Assembly (NCBI GenBank): GCA_028564925.1
Contig: CM053030.1
Coordinates: 401,060,340-401,124,339 of the forward strand
DNA: 64,000 bases
Reading direction: 5' to 3'
Origin: Lithobates sylvaticus
Taxonomy: Eukaryota > Chordata > Amphibia > Anura > Ranidae
Positions within the stretch are counted from its first letter, which is position 1. Each line of letters starts with the position of its first letter. Made by a program: the position numbers and the translations under genes. Below the pieces are notes generated by a model that saw only the letters and a list, made by a program, of their open reading frames with translations, was not told where the DNA came from and ran no database searches. Shown here piece after piece: positions 25,507-36,399 of this stretch.

Positions 25507-25898
25507 GACACTGGTGTTCTGTCAAAACAGCCAACTCATCAAAATCTCCAACCTGGTCACTTCCAGTGACTCTCCAGCAGCAGTAATTGCATATTTTGAT
25601 GACTTGGATGTTTTCACAGAACACCGGCAGTGTATACACTACGGTACAAGATGTAATGAGTGGAAATTGCTGGTAACCAACAATATAACTGCCCCCAAGG
25701 CGGTGACAATTTATTTACTCCTTTAGCTGGTGTTCTGTCAAAACAGCTAACTCGTCATGAACCGGAGTGTATACGCTGCTGGTGTTCTCTGAAAACAGTC
25801 AAGTCGTCGAAAAATGCAATTACTGCTGCTGGAGAGTCACCGGAAGTGACATAATTGGAGATTTTGAAGAGTTGGCTCTTTTGACAGAACACCGGCAC
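25507..25898. mobile_element. foldback MITE with doubly palindromic arms
   Basis: The arm 25509-25630 is the inverse of about 25778-25897 at roughly 90 percent by eye. Ends read CACTGGTGTTCTGTCAAAAC and, from the right, AGTGCCGGTGTTCTGTCAAA. Each arm is itself bounded by inverted GGTGTTCTG...CAGAACACC words, and a third GGTGTTCTGTCAAAACAG copy lies at about 25730. No target duplication could be fixed. No coding capacity. Confidence 0.8.
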
Positions 25899-25964
25899 TA
25901 ATAATTAGAAATTCAAAATACTGAGCTGTCACTAGAACAAAAGTAGAGAGGAAATTTTCCATTT

Positions 25965-26235
25965 GTTCCAGGGACAGCACATTGGCCTATTTGTTAGTAC
26001 TTCTGCACAGCAGCCTTGCAGTACTAGAGTCCTTGCTTCGAATTCCACTCAGGACACTATCTGCATTGAGGTTGCATGTTCTTCCTGTGTTTATGTGAGT
26101 TTCCTTCCACACCCCAAAGTTGCTTGAAGGCTCAATGGCTCCTGTAGTACACACAATACCTTTTTTTTGTTTAACCCAGTGGGCTGAACAAAAAAAAAAA
26201 AAAGCAGAAGAGCTCAGGAGAAGCCGCTGTACCAA
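25965..26235 (+). mobile_element. decayed tRNA-derived SINE-like repeat
   Basis: The segment GACAGCACATTGGCCTATTTGTTAGTACTTCTG followed by CTTCGAATTCCAC resembles tRNA A- and B-box promoter motifs. The GTTGCATGTTCTTCCTGTG and GAGTTTCCTTCCACACCCC words are typical of a widespread vertebrate tRNA-derived repeat. The right part, with a T-run and an A-run, is less certain. Short motifs above are quoted in part only. Confidence 0.5.
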
Positions 26236-27500
26236 CTATGCAATGTTAGTACAGAAATCTCCCCACTGAGATAGTGTTCTGATAGGGGGATGCCCCCATC
26301 GACAGAACACACCAGTCAGCATTCTCAGACATTCCCTTTATTTCTTATATGGTGAACAAATTACATTATCATAACATAGCGCCACTCTGATATGGATCTA
26401 GCAGTCCAAAGACTGCTACACAGTGGCATATACTGTGAACGCGTAATACCCCTGGAGGGGTGAGACTTTTTGGTGAGTGCATTTGTAATAGGAGCACGTA
26501 TAAGAACCACAGCACCAACTGTCACGTATATGAGAAGAATTTTTTGAAAATTTTTTTGAAAAGTTTTTCAACAAAAGCACCGGACACTTTCTATTTGCGC
26601 ACAAGTCACTTTTGTCGTTTATGAAGATATCACAGTTTGCATTTTTTATATGAAGTGATTGGTTGCACTGTATTCATAATTCGGGATAATTTATTTTGTG
26701 CTACACCTGATTAATTGTTAATCATTTAATTTACTATCTATCATAATCAGAGGGTATAACACACTCCATTAGGTTTTAATTAACCTCACGAGTATATACC
26801 TCTACTATATTTTACAGATTTATTCTAATTTCACTAGCACTATTTTACCCAGAGGGTGTAACACACAATTAAGGATCACTCAATATTAAACCATACAATA
26901 CACCTATAGAGGGATAATAAACCACTCTTGCACACATTGAGCTCACCAGATAGCTGTGGGACAGCATCACATTAGTCCAGCACTTATTGCGCTGAGGGTC
27001 TAACACACCAGCATTCTTCAAATATCCTCAGGCATAGGAGTTTTTTCCATCCTCCTAATTGAGCTCAATACACTCTCATATTCTTATTTCCCGAGGTTAG
27101 TGTCTGCACCAGACAGAGGGTGCAACACATCGAATAGAAACACATTGGATAAGAGGTACACTTTTGTATAGGGTATCACACATTGACTACCAGCTTCAGC
27201 CGAAACGTATTTATTTTTCTTTCCCTCAGTGTTGAACTCTGTAGAGGTTATAACACAACATTATATAAATAGCCACCTTTGGATCAGCGACAAAACTACA
27301 ACCCTCTTTTTCTTCACCCTGGAGGTTCAACCAGTTTGCTCTCTCTGTTGTGGCATCAAGCTCCATCTGGTCGCTCTGGCTGGTCTCAACCTCCTTGAAG
27401 ATCTAGCTGGTTTCTGCTGGCAAGAATTTGTGCCTTCTATTTTACACCCTTGACACCCGGGAACCTCAAAGCCCTCATGGACTACCCCTTTGAAAGTTCA
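26236..27500. other. unassigned region with a recurring AGAGGGTNTAACACA word
   Basis: No open frame of note. From 26750 to 27260 a word like GAGGGTNTAACACAC recurs at about 26752, 26853, 26994, 27115 and 27243, spaced 100-140 bases. It may be a very degenerate tandem repeat, perhaps the interior of an unrecognised element. The rest (26240-26740) shows nothing I can name. Confidence 0.5.
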
Positions 27501-27680
27501 TGAAACTTGGAGTGTTCATGGTTCATGGAAGGGCCTGGTATGGATTTTGAGGGGGACCCCCACGCCATTTTTTTTTTTGGAGCTGGTTCCCCTTAAAATC
27601 CATACCAGACCTGAAGGGCCTGGTATGCTCTTGGAGGGAAACCATGCCGTTTTTTTTTTTTTTTAATTAAAGTCGCCTGG
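27500..27680. mobile_element. internal fragment of family F
   Basis: Carries two inverted and direct copies of GGCCTGGTATGGATTTTGAG plus CCCCTTAAAATCCATACCAG, as in the interior of the F element near 12500-12620. T-runs follow. No ends are visible. Confidence 0.55.
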
Positions 27681-28019
27681 CCTAGGGGCGACTTAAAGTT
27701 GTGTTGTAATTCGCCCCAAGTCCTGTTGTAATTCGCCCCAAGTCATGTTGTAAGTCGCGCTGTAAGTCGTGTTGCCCCTGTGTGAATGGACTGTTAATGC
27801 TACGGCATGCGCTATTATCAATGGCATATTATTATCGCGCGCGACGTCATATTATGTGTTGCGCTTATGCATGTGCCGGTTCACACGCTCAATTATTTAT
27901 CTGGCGCACCAATTAAGGTGCGAACCGGCGCAGCGCATTCATCTTAGTAAATTATCCCCTATGTGTGTTACTCTTGACAATGTGATATTGTTGCCATATG
28001 CTGACATAAATAAAATTAA
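27681..28019. other. CpG-containing unassigned stretch
   Basis: Short direct repeats of AAGTCNTGTTGTAA(T/G)TCGC near 27700-27770, then a region unusually rich in CG for this window (GGCATATTATTATCGCGCGCG, partly). No gene recognised. Confidence 0.4.
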
Positions 28020-28729
28020 AAAATAACGTAAAAAGGGTATGGGGGCCCGACTACTGCCCTGGGTACCAATGCAAAATAAATAAAAAAAAACATTTAAAAA
28101 AGATTGTTTTTAAAGGAGCAGGGATTTTAATGATGATTAAAGTGAAATAATAAAAATAACATTTTTCTTTAACCACTTGCCGACCGCCCCATGTACATAT
28201 ACGTCGGCAGAATGGCACGTACAGGCAGAACCACGTACCTGTACGTGCCATTCTTCCGGCGGGTGGGGTGTCCGATCGGAACCCCCTCCGCCGGCGGGGA
28301 CGGTCGGCATCGCTTCAGGAGCGATCCGGGACGAGGGGACGGCCAGTGGTTTCTGGCCACCCCCTCGCGATCGCTCCTGGCGAATGAAAAGCTTCCCCTT
28401 CCTGTCTATTGTATAGACAGAAAGGCGGAAGTGATGTCACGCTCGGTGCGCCGGTCTATGTGACCGGAACGCCGAGGAGAGAACATGTAAAGGTTAGTGC
28501 ACAAACAGTACACTGACACCAGTACACATAGGCACACAATCCACCCCCTGTCACCCCCTGATCACCCCCCAGATCACCCCCTGCCCCCCCAGTCACAGTG
28601 TCACTAATTGCAGTGATCATTTATTTACTGATCACTGCATTTAGTGTCAGTGTGACTGTAATAACTGTCAGGGCAGTTAGTTTTAGGTCCTAGGTAGCCC
28701 CCTACCCCCCCCCTAATAAAGGTTTAACC

Positions 28730-29560
28730 CCCTGATTGCCCCTAGTTAACCCCTTCACCCCCTTTTGCCAGTGTCACTAAGCGATCGTTTTTCTGATCGC
28801 TGCATTAGTGTCGCTAGGTAACCATTTTTTTTTTTATTTTAACCGCCATGTTTTATATAGGTTCATAAATAGGTTTATAGGTCAGGTACCCCCATATTAC
28901 AACCTAAATAAAGGTTTTAACCCCCTGATTGCCCCTAGAGTTAACCCTTTCACCAGTGATCACCGTATAACTGTCACTGGTGACGCTGGTTAGCCAGTTA
29001 GTTATTTCGTTATTTAGGTTCCCCGTCAGGTTTTTATATAGCGTCAGGTACCCCCATATATTACCTAATAAAGGTTTAACCCCCTGATTGCCCCTAGTTA
29101 ACCCTTTCACCCCCTTTTGCCAGTGTCACTAAGCGATCGTTTTTCTGATCGCTGCATTAGTGTCGCTAGGTAACCAGTTTTTTTTTTAGGTTAATCGCCA
29201 TGTTTATATAGGTTCATAAATAGGTTTATAGGTCAGGTACCCCCATATTACAACCTAAATAAAGGTTTTAACCCCCTGATTGCCCCTAGAGTTAACCCTT
29301 TCACCAGTGATCACCGTATAACTGTCACTGGTGACGCTGGTTAGCCAGTTAGTTATTTCGTTATTTAGGTTCCCCATCAGGTTTTTATATAGCGTCAGGT
29401 ACCCCCATATATTACCTAATAAAGGTTTAACCCCCTGATTGCCCCTAGTTAACCCTTTCACCCCCTTTTGCCAGTGTCACTAAGCGATTGTTTTTCTGAT
29501 CGCTGCATTAGTGTCACTGGTGCCGCTAGGTAGCCAGTTTTTTTTTGTATTACTGTTACG
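28730..29560 (+). repeat. 351-bp tandem repeat inside P, about 2.3 copies
   Basis: The anchor CAGTGTCACTAAGCGAT occurs at about 28770, 29121 and 29471, a constant 351-base period. Copies differ at only a few positions. Each unit has a shorter internal repeat of CCCCCTGATTGCCCCTAG. Confidence 0.92.
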
Positions 29561-30427
29561 GGGGACGCTGGTTAGTTAGCTTGTTTTTTATACTGTCAGG
29601 GCACCCGCCATTTATTACCCAATAACGGTTTAACCCCCTGATCGCCCGGCGGGTGATATCAATTAGGTTTTAGGGTCAAATAAGGTCTGCGTCGCCCCAG
29701 GTTAGTGCCAGTACCGCAAACACCCACGCGCAAAGCATACACCTCCCTTAGTGGTATAGTATCTGAACAGATCAATATCTGAACTGATCAGATCTATACT
29801 AGCGTCCCAGCAGTTTAGGGTTCCAAAAAAACGCATTGTTAGCGGGATCAGCCCAGATACCTGCTAGCACCTGCGTTTTCCCCCTCCGCCCAGCCCACCC
29901 AAGTGCAGTATCGATCGATCACTGTCACTTACAAAACACTAAGCACACATAACTGCAGCGTTCGCAGAGTCAGGCCTGATCCCTGCGATCGCTAACATTT
30001 TTTTTTGTGGTAGCGTTTTGATTCAGTCGCTAACAGTCAGGAGCTTTTTTACCTGTGAATCTCAAAAAAATATAAAAAAACAAAAATAGTTGTCGTTTTA
30101 TTGTTCTCTCTCTCTCTCTCTATTCTCGCTCTTTTTTTACTCCATTCTATTCTGCGATGTTTTATTATGTTTTATCATGCTTGCTTTTCAGGTATGTAAT
30201 TTTGTTTACTGTGTTTTAGTGTTAAGCATTTTTTTGTTTTCAGGTGCGCCATTCAGTTGCAGCGCGGATTTATTTATCTTGACAGCAACAGCGTTTGCTC
30301 CCACGATACATAAAGCCGCGACTCCAATGCTGTAGGAGGTGATTTCACCACCACAGTTAAAAAAAAGAGCATATGTGCCGAAGCATGGGGGCAGCAGGGG
30401 GGGGGGGGAGGAGCGATTGGCTCCTAA

Positions 30428-30471
30428 TGCCACGTACATACGGTCGAAATTCCGACCGTGTGTACACGGCA
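30428..30471. mobile_element. 44-bp Harbinger-type MITE reduced to its two ends
   Basis: TAA at 30425-30427 and 30472-30474 flanks a 44-base sequence whose halves are inverted: TGCCACGTACATACGGTCG and, from the right, TGCCGTGTACACACGGTCGG. It matches the ends of the 422-bp MITE at 21732. It is almost only two terminal repeats, inserted within P. Confidence 0.85.
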
Positions 30472-31071
30472 TAACTTTTGCGGGAGGATGCCCCCATGCA
30501 TCGGCATATATAAATGGTGCATGTATGCCCATCATTAGAAGTGGGTGGATGAAGGGAGGTATTCTAATGGTGGGCATACCCACCAATCAATCTCTTTTTT
30601 TCGTTCAGCCAAGAGGCTGCATGAAAAAAAAAAGATTACAATATATGTCCAGTATGTTGCTGGACTTTGAATGGTTATACCAGAATGATGCCTGCAGGTT
30701 TAGGTATCATCTTGGTATCATTCTTTTCAGCCAGTGATCGGCTTTCATGTAAAAGCAATTCTAGCGGGTAATTAGCCTCTAGACTGCTTTTACAAGCAGT
30801 GGGAGGGAATGTCCCCCCTCCCGGATATAAACCGCGCCATTGGGAAATTGGGAAAGCATTTTATCACACCAATCTTGGTGTGGTCAGATGCTTTGAGGGC
30901 AGAGGAAAGATCTAGGGTCTAATAGACCCCAATTTTTTCAAAAAAAGAGTACCTGTCACTGCCTATTGCTATCATAGGGGATATTTACATTCCCTGAGAT
31001 AACAATAAAAATCATAACAAAGAAAAAAAATGGAAGGAACAGTTTAAAAATAAAATAAAAAAGCTAAATAA

Positions 31072-31108
<37 letters not shown>

Positions 31109-31689
31109 CACCCCTGCCCCCCCTTCTCTTGCGCAAAGGCGTACACAAGCGTTGGTCTGGCGTCATATGTAAACAGCAATTGCACCATGCATGTGAGGTA
31201 TCACCGCGAAGGTCAGATCGAGGGCAGTAATTTTAGCAGTAGACCTCCTCCGTGAATCTAATGTGGTATCATGTAAAGGCTTTTAAAGGCTTTTAAAAAT
31301 GTATGTAGTTTGTCGCCACTGCGTGTTTGTGCGCAATTTTAAAGCATGTCGTGTTTGGTATCCATGTACTCGGCCTAAGATCATATTTTTTATTTCATCA
31401 AAAATTTGAGCAATATAGTGTGTTTTAGTGCATTAAAATAAAAAAAGTGTATTTTTTCCACAAAAAATGCGTTTGAAAAATCGCTGCGCAAATACTGTGT
31501 GCAAAAAAAAAATGCAACACCCACCATTTTAATCTGTAGGGCCTTTGCTTTAACAATATATATAGTGTTTGGGGGTTCAACGTAATTTTCTTGCAAAAAA
31601 AAAAAATGTTTTCATGTAAACAAAAAGTGTCAGAAAGGGCTTTGTCTTCAAGTGGTTAGAAGAGTGGGTGACGTGTGACATAGGCTTCT

Positions 31690-32805
31690 AAATGTTGTGC
31701 ATAAAATGCCAGGACAGTTCAAACCCCCCCCCCCCAAATGACCCCATTTTGGAAAGTAGACACCCCAAGCTATTTGCTGAGAGCAATGTTGAGCCCATTA
31801 AATATTTTTTTTTTTTTTTGTCCCAAGAGATTGAATAATGAAAAAAAAAAAAATATATATATTTTTTTTTACAAAAAGTTGTCACTAAATGATATATTGC
31901 TCAAACATGTCATGGGCATATGTGGAAATACACCCCAAAATACATTCTGTTGCTTCTCCTGAGTACGGGGATACCACATGTGTGGGACTTTTTGGGAGCC
32001 TAGCTGCGTACGGAACCCCAAAAACCAAGCACCGCCTTCAGGCTTTCTAAGGGAGTAATTTTTTTATTTCACTTCTCACTGCCAATCACAGTTTCGGAGG
32101 CCATGGAATGCCCAGATGGCATAAAACCCCCCAAAATGACCCCATTTTGGAAAGTAGACACCCCAAGCTATTTGCTGAGAGGTATTGTGAGTATTTTGCA
32201 GATGTCGCTTTTTGTCACAAAGTTTTGAAAATTGAAAAAAAAAAAAAAAATTTTTTTTTTTTCTTTACTTTCTTCATTTTCAAAAACAAATGAGAGCTGT
32301 AAAATACTCACCATGCCTCTCAACAAATAGCTTGGGGTGTCTACTTTCCAAAATGGGGTCATTTGGGGGGGTTTTGTGCTATTTTGGCATTTTATGGCCT
32401 TCGAAACTGTGATAGGTAGTGAGGAGTGAAATCAAAAATTTGCACCCTTAGAAATCCTGAAGGCGGTGCTTGGGTTTCGGGGCCCCGTACGCGGCTAGGC
32501 TCCCAAAAAGTCCCACACATGTGGTATCCCCATACTCAGGAGAAGCAGCAAAATGTATTTTGGGGTGCAATTCCACATATAACTATGGCATGTGTGAGCA
32601 ATATATCATTTAGTGACAACTTTTTGAAAAAAAAATAATTCTTTTTTATTTTTGTCTTTATTCAATCACTTGGGACTAAAAAAAAAAAAATATTCAATGG
32701 GCTCAACATGCCTCTCAGCAAATAGCTTGGGGTGTCTACTTTCCAAAATGGGGTCATTTGGGGGGGTTTTGTACTTCTCTGCCATTTTAGCACCTCAAGA
32801 AATGA
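31690..32805. repeat. ~1.1-kb imperfect palindrome in P
   Basis: The left arm (about 31690-32243) is the inverse of the right arm (about 32247-32805), centred on an A-run/T-run at 32237-32262. Matching landmarks: TTTTGGAAAGTAGACACCCC at 31747 and 32149 on plus and its inverse at 32335 and 32737; ATACCACATGTGTGGGAC at 31969 and its inverse near 32512; TTGTCACTAAATGATATATT at 31878 and its inverse near 32604. Each arm also contains two direct copies of the first landmark. Confidence 0.88.
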
Positions 32806-34376
32806 AATAGACAGTCATAAATTAAACGCGGTGTAAATTCCAGAAAATGTACTCTAGTTTGTAGACGCTATAACTTTTGCGCAAACCAATAAATATACGC
32901 TTATTGGCATTTTTTTTTACTAAAGACATGTGGCTGAATACATTTTGGCCCAAATGTTTGACTAAAATTGAGTTTATTAGATTTTTCTTATAACAAAAAG
33001 TAGAAAATCTCTTTTTTTTTCAAAATGTTCGCTCTTTTTCCGTTTATATCGCAAAAAATAAAAATCACAGAGGCAATCAAATACCATCAAAAGAAAGCTC
33101 TATTTGTGGGAAGAAAAGGACGCAAATTTCGTTTCGTTACAAAATTGCATGACCGCGCAATTACCAGTTAAAGTAGTGCAGTGAGAAATTGAAAAAAGAC
33201 CTCCGGTCCTTAAGCTGACAATTGGTCCGGGGCTGAAGTGGTTAAATATAGTGCCTGAGGGGTCCCCTTAGTCTGCTTGTAAAGTGACACATATGTGCTG
33301 TGTATAGAACCTGCTGCAGCAAAACTGACATTTCTACAGAAAAAAAAAATTTAAATTAGAAAAATGTAAACTAAAACGGTGTGGGGGTACCTCCCCAATC
33401 CATACCAGGCCTTTTGGGTCTGGTATGGATTTTAAGGGGAACCCCACATCAAAATGTAAAAAAAAAAAAAAACCGGCGTAGGGCTCCCCACAAAATCCAA
33501 TTAAGACTTATCCGAGCATGCAGCCCGGGAGGTTAGGAAAGGGGGGGGATCAAGCACCCCCCCCTTCCTGAACCATTTCAGGCCACATGCCCTCAACATG
33601 GGGTGGTGTTTTTTGGTGATGGGGACAAGGGCCTCTTTAACACAATTTTCTTGTCCCTGCTCCCCCATCTCACAGCTCTTAAATTGGCAAGGGTCAGAGC
33701 CACCTGGGGACGTCACCTGGTGGCACCACCCCCACGTGACATCACCGACCCAGCATGCACCGATTGTTGACATCACATGGAGTATTGCTACCAGATGATG
33801 TTGGCAAGTGGCTCTGCCCATTACCTATTTAAGAACTGTCAAATGGAAGAATTATTTATTAATTTTTTCGGGTCCGGCGGTGGCGTCATGATTGAGGATG
33901 GATCTACATCGAACATTGTTTTTTTTTTTTTTTTTGAGAAAGGAATTGTCAAAAACTGTGTGTTTTTTTTTAACTTATTTGGTGAATGGGTAGGGGTACA
34001 ATGTACCCCATTCTCATTCACATAGGATGGGACCCGGATCTGGGGGCACCCTTGTTAAAAGTGGCTTCCAGATTCCGATAAGCCCCCTGCCCACAGACCG
34101 CCACAACCAAAGACACCACTAAGAGGGCCTGGTATGAATTGGGGGGACCCCAACCATTTTTTTTAAATTTTTTCTATTGCTGGCAGTGTTTTTTTTATTC
34201 AGCTGTCAGCGGGGAAGACCATTGACAGCTGATGACTCATCCATTGTTAAATACGCAGCTCCCTAACAACCAGCTATTCACTATGCTTTACCCAATCAGG
34301 ACTTAGAATACACTGTGCAGCGGGCGATGTTCGGGCTGAACTTTTGCTCAGCTCAAACCGTTTGCCCAACTCTAAA

Positions 34377-34994
34377 CACCACATCCCACAAATCATAAAT
34401 ATAAAAAAAAAAGAGCTGTCCATGAGGGCAGCCTGAGAAATAAGCTAAGTGACCTCAAAGGTGCATTGTCTCTCAAAAGAACCCAACATACATTGAGTAA
34501 AAACATCAGATTTTATTGATACCAATTTAACCCAAACATAGCAGGTTGGAAAATATTAAAATCCAAGCAAAATATATATTTTTTAAATCAGCACCAAGGA
34601 AGCATGTGCACTATGAATGGAGAATTGGTGGATGAATGAAAGGTCCATCTTCTCCATTCATAGAGCACTTATCATTGCAGGAAATTATAGTATGGTGCTG
34701 TATTCAGTAGAATAGTAATATTCAGTATTCCTGTAAAGGGGTTAATAGCTTTAGGTCTCCAAGCTCAGCTGCACTAAAGACCTTCCTGCACTCTCCTCCA
34801 CTGAGAATGGTTCTTTCACTGATGACACTGTCTGTAACATGATCTGTGAATGGAGGAGAGAATCCTGTGACTGATTCCATTCAAGGATTGTGTTACAGAC
34901 AGTGCAATCAATGAGTAATCTTTTCTCAATGTAGGTAGAGGAAGGAAGCGTGTCCACAAAGCATTATATTTAGTGCAGCTGAGCCTGAACCTGA
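34377..34994. other. unassigned sequence
   Basis: A segment reading ATCAGATTTTATTGATACC (near 34504) resembles a reversed polyadenylation-type end of a retroposon. The remainder shows no recognisable feature. A hairpin-like CTCCATTCATAG/CTATGAATGGAG pair lies at 34612 and 34650. Confidence 0.35.
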
Positions 34995-35200
34995 AGCCCT
35001 TTTTGTTTACAAATGATTTTATTAGGAAAGGCAAAAATGTGTACAGTACACAATATGAATATTACAGATATCATTCAAGGAACCAGAAAAGGCAAGGATC
35101 AAGTACAGTGTCGATACAAGATAACAAAGAAATTAGGAACAAGTACTGAACTCAGACATGTAAAAGCTAATAGATCAATTTAGGGTCTTTCAAGGATTAT
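34995..35200 (-). mobile_element. 3' end fragment of a LINE, minus strand
   Basis: Read on the minus strand the segment ends in AATAAAATCATTTGTAAACA, a polyadenylation-signal-like LINE 3' end, preceded by T-rich untranslated-type sequence. No coding part is present. The family is not determined. Confidence 0.4.
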
Positions 35201-35259
35201 CACATTAATACAGCACATCGCATAAAGATCACATGATCACTGGGTCTCTCAAAGCGGAC

Positions 35260-35417
35260 AGGTACCAGGAGCTGCAATCTGTTATGTCCGTTGTACACAT
35301 CGGTGGCGGAGGAGGAGCGCTGTGCACCCCAGCTGGATGGCGTACATGTATGTGATCCAGCCTGCCTGTGCTGCCCTCCTGTAGTAAATGTACTGTGGGT
35401 GGGTGGCCAGTGGTTAA
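35260..35417 (-). mobile_element. end fragment of a P-like element
   Basis: Ends GGTGGCCAGTGGTTAAG, a P-type end next to TTAA (about 35413-35416). The inner sequence (ATGGCGTACATGTATGTGAT) differs from the P copies on either side and may be a related subfamily. Confidence 0.45.
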
Positions 35418-35449
35418 GCTATAATGAGTTTACCTCTATCTTTACTGTT

Positions 35450-35860
35450 GTATGAAACCTAAAAGTGATTGTAAAGGCTTTTATGCTTTCATTAAAATAA
35501 AATAAAAGATGTTATACTTACCTGCTCTATGCAATGATATTGCACAGAACGGTCCCTTACCTCCACTTACCTCCTGGTCAGCAATCTCCACTCCTTCTCC
35601 TTCCAAGTGCCCCCTCAGCAAGCCAGCTCCTGAGGTGGCACCTGTGCTGGCATGCTCCTAAGCTAGGCTGTGTGCATCAATAGACACATACAACATGGCT
35701 TAGCCAGGCCCTTGCTCCCTCCTCACAGGATTTAACTGAGACAGCAGCAGGAGCCAATGGCTCCCCTTGCTCTCAGAGCTTCTTGTAAGAAGATCAAGAG
35801 AGAACAGGTAGTGGGGTGTTTTTTACTTTAAGGCATAAAATGAATTACAGTAAAAAAAAA
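35450..35860. mobile_element. MITE-like element with AT-rich inverted ends
   Basis: The left end GTAAAGGCTTTTATGCTTTC and the right end, read in reverse (TGTAATTCATTTTATGCCTTAAAG), are imperfect inverted repeats about 30 bases long. The interior of about 330 bp has no open frame. The target duplication is unclear because a Harbinger-type MITE abuts the right end. Confidence 0.5.
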
Positions 35861-35865
35861 ATGTA

Positions 35866-36274
35866 TGCCGCGTACACACGATCGGAAATTCTGCCAGCAA
35901 AAGCCAGATGAGAGCTTTTAGTTGGAAAATGCGACCGTGTGTATGCTCCATCGGACTTTTGCTGGAATTCCAGCCAGCAAAAGATTGAGAGCAGGTTCTC
36001 AATTTTTCGGTCAGAAAAAGGTTTGATCAGAAATGACCAATTCCGACGCACAAAATTCCTACACATGCTCGGAAAAAATTTGACGCATGCTCGGAAGCAT
36101 TGAACTTAATTTTCTCGGCTCGTCGTAGTGTTGTACATCACCGCGTTCTTGATGGGCGAAAGTTCAGCAAACTTTTGTGTGACCGTGTGTATGCAAGCCA
36201 AGCTTGAGCAGAATTCCATCCGAAAAAACATCCAAGATTTTTCCGACGGAAAATCTGCTCATGTGTACATGGCA
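35866..36274. mobile_element. Harbinger-type MITE, third copy
   Basis: Ends TGCCGCGTACACACGATCGG and, from the right, TGCCATGTACACATGAGCAG are related to those at 21732 and 30428. It is flanked by TA-containing triplets (GTA and TAA) that no longer match exactly. The 409-bp interior is rich in TTCCGA/TCGGAA words and has diverged from the 21732 copy. Confidence 0.75.
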
Positions 36275-36399
36275 TAAGACGTTAGAACCACTTATAAACT
36301 ATAGGATACTAAGCTCCCAGTGTTACTTTAATTCTACATATATGCATGCATACTGTATATGCAAACCTTACCATTAGAAATTGTGCATAACTAAACTTC

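Larger units (their letters stand above)
28173..33241 (+). mobile_element. 5.07-kb TTAA-flanked non-autonomous element of family P
   Basis: TTAA at 28169-28172 and 33242-33245 flanks inverted ends CCACTTGCCGACC and CCACTTCAGCCCC (right end reversed). The TTAA target recalls the piggyBac superfamily, though no transposase frame is present. Interior, left to right: a GC-rich head, a 351-bp tandem repeat (28730-29560), a 44-bp MITE (30428-30471), A-runs near 31075-31106, a long imperfect palindrome (31690-32805), and an AT-rich tail repeated in other P copies (CTATAACTTTTGCGC, ACCA(C/T)CAAAAGAAAGCTC). Its length is unusual for an element without coding capacity. Confidence 0.82.
28020..34376 (+). 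mobile_element. family F copy split by a P element
   Basis: Left part 28020-28172 matches F 11540-11665 (GGGAGCAGTG-like and ATGATTAAAGTGAAA words). Right part 33246-34376 continues the same F sequence (AAATATAGTGCCTGAGGGGT against AAATTTCGTACCTGGGGGGT), then the purine/pyrimidine interior, and ends near 34376 with CCCAACTCTAA, the inverse of the F terminal GAGTTGAGCGG type. The junction is a TTAA present in F itself, so the P element used an F sequence as target. Confidence 0.7.

Noticed and set aside
27780-27960. CpG cluster as a host gene promoter
   Set aside because: It is short, has no adjacent exon-like frame, and sits between repeat fragments.
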